NCBI GenBank assembly: GCA_029961685.1
Contig: JARWKL010000015.1
Span: 22,041,220-22,105,219 of the forward strand
Direction: 5' to 3'
Length of the DNA stretch: 64,000 nt
Source: Aristolochia californica
Lineage: Eukaryota > Streptophyta > Magnoliopsida > Piperales > Aristolochiaceae
The notes under the pieces are model-generated. The model ran no database searches, was not told the origin of the DNA, and was given only the letters and a program-made list of their open reading frames with translations. This document shows, one piece after another, positions 39,466 to 50,403 of this stretch (position 1 is its first letter; the number at the start of each line of letters is the position of its first letter). The position numbers were made by a program, and so were the translations under genes.

Positions 39466-40605
39466 TCATTAATTAATTTGATTTATTCGCTTCTGCCATC
39501 AAGTTTCCCATGCATTCCTCTCTATCTTCTATATATCATTATAAACTACTGGATTCTGGGCTCTCACTCCCCAAACGAAACGAAAATGGTAAGGAAAAAG
39601 AGAAGGTAGATGAGCAGAAGAATCTAGGAGTACGTCAGTCAGGATATTCAATTCGGGTGGCTGTGTATATTTTATGGAAACAAAGGAGATTTGGGTTCCC
39701 TCTCGTTTTTGTAGGAGGGGAAGGGAGAGAAAGGAGTGCCCAAACTTGTTCACGGGTGTGATTCATCATATGCAGTTTTTCTGGGTCGCTGTCCTGTATC
39801 TTAGAATCAACTCCCACCTCAAAAAACTTAATGGCGTAAGCTTTGTTACTATTGTAAAGTCAGAATTAGTGTAATTCTTCTTTTTTAATGGGAATGAAGG
39901 CAATTTTTATTCATATTAAACTCTTAACTTTGAGTATGGATTCACTGTGGCGATTTAGTATTCTAATGACAGAACATGAATTTTTAAACCATTTTTAGTG
40001 ATTAAAATGGAAAATCAGTTTTCAAACCATTAAGCTTTTGTTTGAAAAACCATTAAATCAGCCTTCAGCCTCCTCCAGAAAGGCCAAAACTGTTATTGAG
40101 TTCTTCTCTCAATGCGCCTCTTTTTTAGTTATTTTTTACTCTTCCATTTCTCTGTTTTCTTTCCATTTTTCTTAATCTTAATTTCTCTCTCTTCTTATCT
40201 TTTTCTTGTTATTGAGTTCCTAGGTGACTTGATGGATTTAATAATTGAATGGATTTAGGGTTTATGTAATTAGTAACTGAGTTATAAGAAATAAATAAGA
40301 TTTTACATTCAAACATAATTGGTTTAAGAAAATAATTTATTAATGATTAATGATTACTAGCTAAGTATCAATGGTTAATAATAATAAAAATATTTAAGAT
40401 GCATAATCAGAAATAATTGTAATCGTATTATTATAATTATAATAATAACGATAAAATCAATTAACTGCCTCCAGAATCTTTCAAATAAAAACTTCAATTC
40501 AGACCAAAGATAAGCTTTCTGATTTGGTTATGGCTAAGCTTCACTCACCGTAACCGTAAACTATAAAAAACTGTTGATTCACCGAGATTAGGCACGTTTT
40601 GGAAG
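39466..40605. other. spacer between the large gene and the NAC gene
   Basis: Contains the 3' UTR of the large gene (to perhaps 39900) and the NAC upstream region. It is AT-rich between 40260 and 40460. No additional gene is recognised. Confidence 0.55.
40561..40568 (+). promoter_or_regulatory. possible TATA box of the NAC gene
   Basis: 'CTATAAAA' 38-45 bp before the ATG at 40606. If used, the leader would be very short (10-15 nt), so a start further upstream is also possible. Confidence 0.3.
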
Positions 40606-42081
40606 ATGGAGAGAGGAACGAAACGGAAAGCAGAAGCAGAATCTAGTTTGCCGCCAATGTCCTTTCCTGTGCCAGTGGGCTTCAGATTCAACCCCACTGA
40701 CGTCGAACTGGTTACCCATTTCTTGTCGATGATGCTTCGATCCGAGAATGTGTCTGATTCTCCCATCCACCATGCTAGCGTTTACGCCTTCCATCCCCAG
40801 AAGCTCACAGGTACCCTGTCTTTTTTTTTATTTTTCTTTTCCTTTTGGCTCTCTACTCTCGCCTTCTTCAAAGCCTTCAAGTTTATGTTCAGCGATCATC
40901 CATCTCTGTATAATGAAGTTCGATGCGTCTATGTTTTTTCTTCTTCCTCCCATCTCTATCTATGTTTTCCGTGCGTCTTATCCTAACTCGTGCTATAATT
41001 TTACAGAAACATACGCTCCTGCTAGGGAGAAGGTTTGGTATTTTTTCACTCCGAGGGAGGCCAAGCATCCTAACGGAAGACGGCCGAATCGAAAGGCGGA
41101 CAATGGTTACTGGAAGGCCAGTGGCTCCTTCGAAAAGATCACTCACCAGGGCCGAGTAGTCGGCAACAAGAGGACGCTCGTCTTCCACCAGCTGCAGGGA
41201 GACTCTAAACCCAAGAATGCCAAGAAGACCAACTGGATAATGCACGAATACGTCTCCGACGAACAACATTTTCATGACGGACCCAGCAAGGTAGCTTTGG
41301 ATTTTAACTTTAGGTCGCCCTGATTTTGTTTTCTCGTTTAATTCTGGCTTACCTTGGTTTAGGTTTAAGAATTAAGATACGCATGCATCATCTTTTCTCC
41401 TTCAATTCTGGGTTACCTATTTGGCTTCTATGTATAATTCTCTTTTTAAGTACTGATCATCCTTTTATTTATTGGCAACAGACGCACTTCAATTCCTGGG
41501 CCTTATGCAGAATTCGTTCCCACTGTGGGAAAGGGAAACATAGTGCAACTGATTTGGACACAGCGCATGGCATTGGAACATCGCAACAGCTTGATGGTCC
41601 GGCTTTGATCACTCCTTCGGAGCCAAGACAGACTTCCTCCCATGATGACATCGTGAGCAGCGCTACGACTGCATCGTATTTATCTAAAGACTCGCCAACG
41701 GATACGGCAAATTGCTCAGGAAAGATGCAAGAATCATCTGTTGTTATCGAGTATTATGAGCCATCTGATGATCACTTTGCTGATCAGCTTTGGGATTACC
41801 ATGACATTGGAACATCGCAACAGTTTGATGGTCAGATCAGTTATACGGTGCCTTCCTCCCATGATAACCTCCTGTGCAGCACCACGAGTGTGTCATATTT
41901 CTCTACACACTCGCCAACGGATACAGCTAGATGCTCAGGAAAGATGCAAGAATCATCTGTTGTTATCGAGAATTATGAGCCCTCTGATGATCACTTTGCT
42001 GATCAGCTTTGGGATTGTGACTTCATGGTGCCCGCACCAGCTGATCTACCTTCAGATGGGAACCATATGCCACTGTTATGA
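40606..42081 (+). CDS. NAC-domain transcription factor
   Basis: Three exons, 40606-40810, 41007-41290 and 41482-42081, 1089 nt, 362 aa. Two introns at these places are typical for NAC genes. The NAC DNA-binding domain fills residues ~18-170: subdomain A 'PVGFRFNPTDVELVTHFL', C 'VWYFFTPREAKHPNGRRPNR' plus 'ADNGYWKASG', D 'VVGNKRTLVFHQLQGDSKPK' plus 'TNWIMHEY', and E 'WALCRI'. NAC proteins bind CGT/CACG-type sites as dimers in the nucleus and control stress, senescence or development; this one cannot be assigned to a subgroup with confidence. Subdomain A has Asn and Val where Pro and Leu are more usual ('GFRFNPTDVELV' against GFRFHPTDEEL). The C-terminal half is acidic and contains two copies of a ~70-residue module ending 'EPSDDHFADQLWD'. 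No transmembrane segment is seen. Confidence 0.92.
41571..42018 (+). repeat. in-frame internal duplication in the NAC C-terminal region
   Basis: Unit 1 is 41571-41804 and unit 2 is 41805-42018, both starting 'cattggaacatcgcaacag' and ending at the codons for 'FADQLWD'. Unit 2 is about 20 nt shorter because of in-frame loss near its start. The last ~110 nt of the units (encoding 'CSGKMQESSVVIE.YEPSDD') are nearly identical. Confidence 0.9.
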
Positions 42082-42296
42082 TTTGGTTCATTCCTGAATT
42101 TAGTTATTGTTTTCTTGCATGAATTATGTGATCTCTAAAGTGGTGCTTCAAGTGTTACTGTTAAATGGAACTTCATTGCCAATAATCCTTTTGGAGGTTA
42201 CGTTGATCTATCAGATTTTTTAATGGTGGTTCCTGGGTCTTTCTGGCTTCAAAGTGAAATTGGGCCAATATAATTGATAAATAAACCATCTACTAG

Positions 42297-42515
42297 GTAT
42301 ACGCCCCAGGAATTTCAATTGCGTTTATATTCATCACTGTAGGAATGGGGTTCAAGCTTTCCCTAGCCCCTTTTCATCAATGGACTCCTGACGTATACGA
42401 AGGAGTGCGGTTCGTTCGACAAATTGTTACCTCTATATCTATCGAGATGTTTGGATTTTTCAAAACTCCATGGACATGCAGAAGAGAAATGCTATCCCCA
42501 CTCGGACCAAGACAT
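42297..42515 (+). pseudogene. ndhB: nuclear copy of plastid ndhB (exon 1, 3' part)
   Basis: The plus strand reads '[20 protein letters not shown]', '[12 protein letters not shown]' and '[20 protein letters not shown]', which is the plastid NDH subunit 2 (NdhB) protein with a few substitutions and the loss of a codon before 'EMFGFF'. The gene is truncated on both sides, lacks its start and second exon, and cannot work in the nucleus. It is a plastid-to-nucleus DNA transfer (NUPT), or came by way of mitochondrial DNA. Confidence 0.85.
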
Positions 42516-43540
42516 AACTTTTACCAAAAGTTTATTATGATCTTTTTGTTCAAATAACAATTAAGGTGAAACAGGGTCAGGAACAACGAATATCTTTATG
42601 ATAAACAGATCCATTTTCGTTATTACGGGTAGTTCCTACAAAGGATCGGACTAATGCCGTATACAATACTTGAATTATCGATGTAGATGCTACATGGTTG
42701 GTTCTCATCCTTTTGTCGACGGATGCCCCTATTACACTCGTAGTCTCTGAACTATCTGACTTTATTGAAGCTATACATCGTTGATGCATATGCATTCCAT
42801 CTTCCTGAAGTGCCAGATTTCATAACGGAAGAAGTGGACGCCTCCGTCTAATTTAATGGATGTGAGTGAGTCACACTCCCTGCCTTCCAAAGGTGCCAGA
42901 CGCAGGAGAGCGACGACCCGGGAGTGGATTCCCCACCGGCAGGGGGACAGGAGACGGCCATCTCGAGGCACATCACGACCTACAGGCAACACCGGCGAGA
43001 CCCAGTTTGGCAATGCGGACTCTAGATGTAATGAAAAAAGAATCTTTTGACTTTTTTCGCATCCATGAAATCAGATAAATGGGAAATGAATTATCCAGAA
43101 ATGGATTGGAAAAAGAAATTCAATTATATTATTCAGGACTCAAAATAAAAGTCAAGTCAGGCACTGACTTACTTCCACACTATGGATGTACTAAAAAAAG
43201 TGATAGCAGGACATGAGACATCATCTTTCTTTCTCAATCGTATCCGTAGCTCCAGACTCCTTGGATTTTCTTTTATGCTAAACGAAAGTTAACGAAAGGA
43301 AAGAGGCGTCGGCGGATTTTATAGGCTGTTTACTATCAGCTTTCTTTTAGTCTCTCTCTCTGTCTCTCTCTGTCTCTCTCTCTCTAATGGGGAAAAATGT
43401 TGGTGAAAGGTCTGCTTCATCATTGGAAGAGACGGACCAAAACGCGAACGGTTGGAAGAGATGAGGGAGAAAGACTCTTTACATGATAGAGTTGAAATGT
43501 TGGGGCCTGTTCCACATGCTCATGTGCGGTATGTATGAAT
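42516..43540 (+). other. probable continuation of the organellar insert
   Basis: Downstream of the ndhB piece the sequence keeps an organelle-like look: a GC-rich block (42850-43020) in otherwise AT-rich DNA, and motifs that fit an intron or intergenic region of a plastid inverted repeat. I cannot place every part, and the right edge is not clear; it could end near 43080 or near 43540. A CT/TCTG microsatellite occupies 43350-43385. Confidence 0.45.
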
Positions 43541-43776
43541 TACTAGACATATTTTTCAGAACAAGTATTTTTCATGAGAATCCATCGCCTTTTGTTTCCC
43601 ATATGATTACTTTACATTGAAATTGGAATTTTATTATCACAATTTCATGGCCTCTTTTCTGATGGCACGTTTATGGTGCCCTGTTTCTTTTCTAAAGTTT
43701 GAAATTTTTAACTATCATAATATAATCTTCTTATACAATCTGGTGCAACTGTCTACATCCCCTTTACTATGTTATG

Positions 43777-43781
43777 ATATC
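43777..43781. repeat. target-site duplication ATATC, left
   Basis: ATATC directly before the 5' LTR; the same five bases follow the 3' LTR at 49151-49155. This proves that the element between them is one complete insertion. Confidence 0.95.
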
Positions 43782-43984
43782 TATTAGAATGTATTTATTT
43801 ATTTTATTAATTCATTTTATGTAATAATTGTATTTTTACTATTTTGCCCTTTACTCTTTAAAAACCCATATGTATCCTGTAAATCAATGGAATGAAAAAT
43901 TATTTTTGCCTCTTGTCTTCGTCTTCCCGACTGTGTCTCCCGACGACAGAGCTCAACGGCTCTTTGCCATTCGAGGTTCTAACA
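43782..43984 (+). repeat. 5' LTR of element 1
   Basis: 203 bp, starts 'TATTAGAATG' and ends 'GGTTCTAACA'. The first bases are TA rather than the usual TG in both LTRs, so the terminal inverted repeat is imperfect (TATTAGAA/TTCTAACA). It matches 48948-49150. Confidence 0.97.
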
Positions 43985-43996
43985 TGGTATCAGAGC
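43985..43996 (+). other. primer-binding site of element 1
   Basis: 'TGGTATCAGAGC' immediately after the LTR, complementary to the 3' end of plant initiator-Met tRNA, the standard Copia primer. Confidence 0.95.
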
Positions 43997-44445
43997 GGAC
44001 GATCCGCCATTTCTGATTCCCCTTCCGACGACGGCCCTTCCTTTCCTTTTTCGGCTACTATTTTCCGGCGGTTTCGCCATTATTTCCGACAAAGAGGTTT
44101 CCGTCCTCTGTTCGGACTTGAATCTGCGATTCAAGCTATTGGGAGGCTCATCTGGTATTTCCGGCGTCTTGTTTCCGGTGGTTATTCCCGGCAAAGAGGT
44201 TAGTTCCCGTTCCCATTTAATTTTTCTCTGGATTCCGTCGCCGAGAGGTTGTTTTTCTCTGGCTGCGTTCGTTTCCGATTTTTTTTTTTGGGCGTCTTCC
44301 TGGATTCGTTGAGGAAACATCATTTCCGGCGCCGAGAGCTGGTTTTCTTCTGGCCTTCTCTGGTTGGCCGAGAGGGTCGTCGTGAGCTGGTTTTCATCTC
44401 GAGGGCAGTTTGGGTATTTTGAAGTGCTTTGGTGGAAGATCTGAC

Positions 44446-44488
44446 AAAAAATAAATAAATAAATAAATAAATAAATAAAAATAAAAAT
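44446..44488. repeat. AAAT microsatellite in the leader of element 1
   Basis: About eight AAAT units followed by three AAAAAT-like units, 35 nt before the polyprotein start. Confidence 0.9.
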
Positions 44489-44521
44489 AAAAATTGGAGC
44501 TGCATTGGTGGTCAGTGCTCC

Positions 44522-47500
44522 ATGGAGACTTATTCATCTTCAGATTCTGGTTTACGTACCAGTTCGGCTCGTTCAGTTTTTGACGAATCATCGAATCCGT
44601 ACTATATCCACCACTCAGACAGCCTCGGGCAAGTCCTTGTCTCTCAACTTCTTACCGGCGAAAATTACACTAGTTGGAGCCTTGCCATGTTGATCGCCCT
44701 ATCCGTAAAGAACAAAGTTGGTTTTGTCGATGGCTCCATTCTTGAACCTCCCAGTGCTGATCCTATTCTGCTAAACTCTTGGACCCGGAACAACAATATG
44801 GTTATCTCTTGGATCTTAAATTCCGTCTCCAAGGAACTTTCTGCGAGTGTTATCTTTGCTGCATCTGCCAGAGAAATTTGGCTCGATCTTCGGGATCGTT
44901 TTCAACAGCAGAACGGCCCTCGTATTTTTCAGCTTAAACGGGAATTGATGAACTTGCGTCAAGACAAGGATTCAGTTAGTACTTATTTTACCAAATTGAA
45001 AACCATTTGGGAAGAACTGCGCAACTACCGTCCTCATTGTTCTTGTGGGAAATGCTCATGCGGTGGCGTTACGAATCTGGATGATCACCAATATATGGAG
45101 TATATCATGTCCTTCTTAATGGGCCTTGACGACTCTTTCTCTCATGTTCGTGGTCAGTTGCTCCTCATGGATCCGATGCCCCCTCTTAACCGTGTTTTTT
45201 CTCTAGTTGTCCAAGAGGAACAACAACGACGAACTACTCATGCCTCAGGTTCGAATGCTCCCACTGACACAATGGCGTTTGCAGTTAAATCTGACAAGAT
45301 AGAAGTTAGTAAATCTGGGAACCACCCCCACCCTGACAGAGGTTACAATGCTCCATGCCCTCCGCCTTACCACACTTCCCGGACTCAGAATTCCAGTGCT
45401 CCTCGGAATCCAAACAAGGACAAGTATTACTGTACCCATTGCAAGATTACTGGCCATACCATCTCTCGTTGCTTCAAGCTCCATGGTTATCCGTCTGGAT
45501 CTACATTCAACACCAAGCCAAATTCTCCTGCTGCTGTTCATCAAGTTTCCCTTGCGGATGCTCGCCCTGGTTCTTCTTCTGTCGGGGGTTTTATTCAGAA
45601 TCTGGACCCCACTCAATGTCAGCAGCTCATATCCATGCTTTCTACTCAACTGAGTAGCTCAACAACGGTCACCACTGCTCCAGACTCTTCTACATCCAGT
45701 TGCTTGGCAGGTACTTGTTTTTCTGTCTCCTTACATGGTTTATGTTCTTCCACTCCGTTTTGGATTGTCGACTCCGGAGCTACTCGACATATTTGCTCTC
45801 AAGCTCATATTTTTATCTCCTTGCATGCTATTCCTCATACTACTGTTACCTTGCCAGATAATTCTCATCTTTTAGTCCACTTTGCTGGTGATATTAAATT
45901 ACATTCTCACCTTCTACTTAAAGATGTACTATTTGTTCCTCAATTCCAATTCAACTTAATCTCTGTTAGTGCTTTAGTTACTGCTTCTGGTCTTACAGTA
46001 AGTTTCTTTCCTGATTGTTTTGTTATCCAGGATCTCTCCACCCAGCGGACGATTGGTAAGGGTGACAAAGTTCAAGATCTTTATGTCCTCCGTGCTCAAC
46101 ATTTGCCCTCTGCTTCTCATGTTTTTGTTAGCAATGTTTCTGCCCATGTTTGGCATAATAGGTTAGGACACATTTCTTTCAAGCGACTTGATTTTTTGAA
46201 GGATCAGTTGCACTGTGATGTAACTAGATTACACAAAGCAGATCCTTGTTATATTTGTCCTCTTACTAAACAACGTAGACTATCTTTCGAATCTCATAAT
46301 CATTTATCCAAATTTCCTTTTGATCTTGTGCACTGTGATATTTGGGGACCATATCAAACTGTCTCTTATACTGGCCATCGTTTTTTCTTAACTCTTGTCG
46401 ATGATTGTACTCGATTTACTTGGATTTATCTACTGAAGACTAAATCTGATGCTATTTCTGTGATACCGCGTTTTTTTACCATGGTTTCTACGCAGTTTGA
46501 TGCCAAAATCAAAATTTTTCGCTCTGATAATGCCCCTGAATTATCCTTTGTTGATTTTTTTCACGCTCACGGCGTTTTGCACCAGTTTTCATGTGTTGAA
46601 CGGCCTCAACAAAACTCGGTTGCTGAAAGAAAACATCAACACCTTTTGAATGTGGCTCGGTCTTTATTTTTTCAATCACGCATTTCTGTCTCTTTTTGGA
46701 CCGAGTGTATTCTTACTGCGGCTTTCTTAATTAATAGAACTCCTTCTCCCCTCTTGCAACACAACACACCATTTCATTTGCTCTACAACCGCTCTCCTGA
46801 TTATTCCCTCTTTCGTGTTTTTGGCTGTTTAGCTTTTGTTTCCACCTTAGCTGCTCATCGCCCCAAGTTCCACCCACGTGCTCGGGTTTGTGTTTTTCTT
46901 GGGTATCCAGCTGGTGTAAAAGGGTATAAATTCCATGATGTTGAGACTCACCAAGTTTTTCATTCCAGAGATGCCGTGTTCCATGAAGAGGTTTTCCCTT
47001 TTCATACTATTACCAGTTCAACTCAACTTACTGACCCCTTCCCTGATTTTGTTCTGCCTCATTCCTCCCTCCACGCTCCGCCTTTTCCTGACCTTGATTC
47101 TTCCCCCTTTCATGATTCTCCAGTTATTCCTGGTGTTCCAATTGATGATCCCTCCCCTCCTAATCTTCCTACTCTTGTTCCTTCCTCTTCCGCTGTTGCT
47201 CCTCTTCGAACATCTACTAGGGCGACTCATCCACCTCATTACCTGCGGGATTATCACTGTAATTTAATTACAGGCTCTTCATCCTCTGCTTCCTCCTGTA
47301 CGTCTTATCCACTCTCTAATTCCATTTCTTACCATGCCCTTTCTGATTCGCACAGAAATTTTGTACTCAACCTATCTTCTCAAGTTGAACCTCAGTACTA
47401 TCACCAAGCCGTGAAATGTCTTGACTGGAGGTTGGCTATGCGTGATGAGTTGGCTGCCCTAGAAGCCAACAATACCTGGACCGTCACTCCTCTACCTCCT

Positions 47501-48940
47501 GATAAACATACCATTGGCTGCAAATGGGTCTATAAAATCAAACTTAATTCTGATGGCTCTATTGAGCGATATAAGACTCGTTTGGTAGCTAAAGGCTATA
47601 CCCAACAAGAGGGTTTGGACTTTGTTGACACTTTCTCTCCAGTAGCCAAATTAGTCACTGTGAAGGTTCTTCTTGCCCTTGCTGCTTCTCACGGTTGACA
47701 TCTCGCTCAGCTTGATGTCAACAACGCCTTTCTACATGGTGATCTTTTTGAAGAAATCTATATGGATCTTCCTCTTGGGTACCTTCGACAGGGGGAGTCC
47801 TCTCCCTCTTCCACCAAACTCGTTTGCAAGCTTCACAAGTCCCTTTATGGCCTCAAACAAGCTTCGCGGCAATGGTATTCCAAATTTTCTCATGTTTTAA
47901 TCACTTTTGGCTTTCTCCAATCGAAATCTGATTACTCTCTCTTCACCAAAGGTCATGGTTCCTCCTTTGTTGCACTATTGGTTTATGTGGATGATATCAT
48001 CCTCACTGGTCCTTCCTCTAGTGTTATTAATGAGCTTAAATATTTTCTGCATACTCAGTTCAAGCTCAAGGATCTTGGTTGTCTTAAGCACTTCCTTGGT
48101 CTTGAAATTGCTCACTCCAAGACTGGTATTGTGCTTTCTCAACGTCATTACACCTTACAATTACTTGAAGACTCAGGTTACCTAGCTTGTAAACCTACTC
48201 GTGTTCCCATGGATCCCAAGCTTAATTTAACTGCCACTGACGGCGACCTGCTTCCTGATATAACCCATTATCGGCGGCCTGTTGGAAAACTACTTTACCT
48301 CACTTTATCTCGTCCCGACATTACCTTTGCCGTTCACAAGCTCACTCAATTTGTGGCCCAACCCCGCCTTCCTCATCTCCAGGCAGTCCATCACCTACTT
48401 CGATATCTCAAGACCAGTCCTGGTCAAGGTTTGTTGTTTTCTTCTACTTCTTCTTTGCAGGTACGTGCCTACTCTGATGCTGATTGGGGATCATGCCTTG
48501 ATTCTCGCCGCTCTACTACCGGCTTTTGCATCTTCATTGGTGATTCTTTGGTCTCCTGGAAGGCCAAAAAGCAGACCACCGTCTCTCGCTCCTCCGCCGA
48601 AGCTGAATATAGAGCACTTTCTTCAACTGCCAGTGAATTTATTTGGTTACAACAACTGCTTCAAGATTTTCACGTCAAAGTCGACTCTCCTGCGTTACTA
48701 TACTGTGACAATCAAGCTGCGATACATATTGCTTCTAACCCTACATTTCATGAGCGTACCAAACACATTGAGATCGATTGCCATTTTGTTCGTGAACGTG
48801 TTAGTTCGGGCGTCCTCAAGTTACTTCCCAATCGTTCTCCATACCAGTTAGCTGACATGTTTACTAAACCTCTTCCCTTTACTCACCTTTTTTCTTTGTT
48901 GTCCAAGATGGCTGTCAAGGATATTTATAAGCCACCTTGA
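44522..48940 (+). pseudogene. Copia gag-pol polyprotein with one premature stop
   Basis: One frame of 1473 codons from ATG 44522 to TGA 48938-48940, interrupted by a single in-frame TGA at 47696-47698 (codon 1059). Domains: gag (about 36-235); zinc knuckle C-x2-C-x4-H-x4-C in 'CTHCKITGHTISRC' (~303); aspartic protease 'IVDSGATRH' (~417); pre-integrase zinc region 'HNRLGHISFKRL' (~545); integrase core with all three acidic residues ('HCDIWGP', 'RSDNAPEL', 'QQNSVAERKH', ~598-720); RT from ~983 with 'LVYVDDIILTG' (~1153); RNase H with 'AYSDADWG', 'SSAEAEY' and 'YCDNQAA' (~1316-1400). The stop falls inside the RT fingers, so the product would lack the RT active site and RNase H. No frameshift is seen. 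Confidence 0.95.
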
Positions 48941-48947
48941 GGGGGAG
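48938..48947 (+). other. polypurine tract of element 1
   Basis: 'TGAGGGGGAG' borders the 3' LTR and would prime second-strand synthesis. Its first three bases are also the polyprotein stop codon. Confidence 0.9.
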
Positions 48948-49150
48948 TATTAGAATGTATTTATTTATTTTATTAATTCATTTTATGTAATAATTGTATT
49001 TTTACTATTTTGCCCCTTACTCTTTAAAAACCCATATGTATCCTGTAAATCAATGGAATGAAAAATTATTTTTGCCTCTTGTCTTCGTCTTCCCGACTGT
49101 GTCTCCCTACGACAGAGCTCAACGGCTCTTTGCCATTCGAGGTTCTAACA
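48948..49150 (+). repeat. 3' LTR of element 1
   Basis: 203 bp, same length as the 5' LTR, differing at two positions by eye (gcccctt for gcccttt, and ccctacg for cccgacg). It is followed by the ATATC duplication at 49151-49155. Confidence 0.97.
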
Positions 49151-49155
49151 ATATC

Positions 49156-49742
49156 ATTCAGACCATTCAAAAGAAAAAAGGAACAAATAACATTCTGTCA
49201 ATAGTAACTAGTAGAATTTTAGAAATCTACTTGGTGAATGCTATAGTAGTAAATCTGCTTTTAATTTAATTTCTTTTTTATGTGTGAAAACATCTTCTGG
49301 CCATTTTTTTGCTCTTTCTTTTCTATGAGATGTATTTCCATTCATGTGGCCTGTAGTTCATCGTCTTAGGCATTGGTTCAATGCTTGCGTGAGGTGTTTA
49401 TAAATGGGAGATCTTAGGTTCAAAGCTCATTGTGCAGTGACCGTCATGCATGCTTCCATTTATCTACTTAGTTGTCTATGGTTCTCCAGTCTGTGAGGGT
49501 ATTGGATCATGTTCTCTCCATTATCAGTTTTGGTTTTTTGTTCTTGTCAATCCACATTTTAAAAGCTTTTTTTCTTTTGCAATGTTTTCTGGTTTTTTGC
49601 TCTCTTTCTTGGTCTATAATGGTCGAGGCATGTAGCCAAAACTCGGAGGACATAAATTCTTTTTTTTTTTTTTTTTTTTTTTTTTGTTCTTTTGGGGGCC
49701 ATGAACCAACACTTAGATGGTTGCACTTTTAGCTTCAATTGA
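49156..49742. other. spacer between Copia element 1 and the duplicated segment
   Basis: This is the pre-insertion sequence continuing from 43776. It has no gene, and a 23-base T-run at about 49663-49685. It does not match the large gene. Confidence 0.5.
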
Positions 49743-50403
49743 CTTATCATCGGTTGTTTGTTATTATATGCAAACAGTTCATTTACACTTTTTGGTAACA
49801 AGGGTCTTCTTCTTGACTGACATGTTTTATAAAGAAAAAGAAAATACGAAGCAAGCTACTAATCTGTGCTAAAAAGGTGATATAAAAAGGGAGAAAATTA
49901 AAATCAATCAAGAATTAAGGGTGAGCAAAGCCATCCACATGAAGTCGTGCATGTTAGCAGCCTTCATAGGAAGGAAGTGGCCGAGCAGAGTGCAATGTGG
50001 GCCACAATAGTGACCTTCACTCACTACATGATGTTTTGATAGTTTTAAGAGAGTGATTCCTATTAAGAAAGTCAATCACTCGAGAAAGGTGAACTATTTT
50101 TTTCTTGAAGTGATAGTCATATGTCAACCAACATCTTTTCATTATCAAAATCTTGTTTGAACTTGAACGTGAGATAAGTTGCCTAAAGAACATCAATTAA
50201 CTTTCAACTGTTAATTAAAACATTCAGATTGTTATCCGTGGACATCGTAATGCAATTTTGCCAATTTAAAGTTCTTATTTCTTTGGGTCTTGCATTGTGA
50301 AAAGTGGTCGAACTGCCCTGCAGGTTCACCAAAATGTATCATGAAATTCATCTGTTGAACTCATTTCTTGGACCAATTCCTTTCAATTTGGAAAATGAAG
50401 ATA
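49743..50403 (+). repeat. duplicated fragment of intron 7 of the large gene
   Basis: Aligns with 36284-36955 (intron 7), starting 'cttatcatcggttg' and ending 'ggaaaatgaagataagt', with small indels. It then joins directly to sequence of exon 2 (31055 onward), which is not the gene's order. Confidence 0.9.

Larger units (their letters stand above)
43782..49150 (+). mobile_element. complete Ty1/Copia LTR retrotransposon, element 1
   Basis: 5.37 kb with 203-bp LTRs, a 5-bp target-site duplication (ATATC), a primer site adjacent to the 5' LTR, a purine tract next to the 3' LTR, and one polyprotein frame with Copia order (gag, protease, integrase, RT, RNase H). The two LTRs differ at only two positions by eye (near 43851 and 43941 in the 5' LTR), so insertion is recent. 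It lies 1.7 kb downstream of the NAC gene. The short LTRs and lack of extra open frames suit small Copia lineages, but I do not assign one. Confidence 0.97.

Noticed and set aside
40889..41275. 128-codon minus-strand frame across NAC exon 2
   Set aside because: Antisense shadow of the conserved NAC domain codons; no independent support.
42856..43078. Small Arg-rich open frames after the ndhB piece
   Set aside because: Produced by the GC-rich organelle-like block; not a recognised plastid or nuclear protein.
44118..44323. Open frames in the leader of Copia element 1
   Set aside because: They lie between the primer site and gag and show no similarity to any protein; leader of the element explains them.
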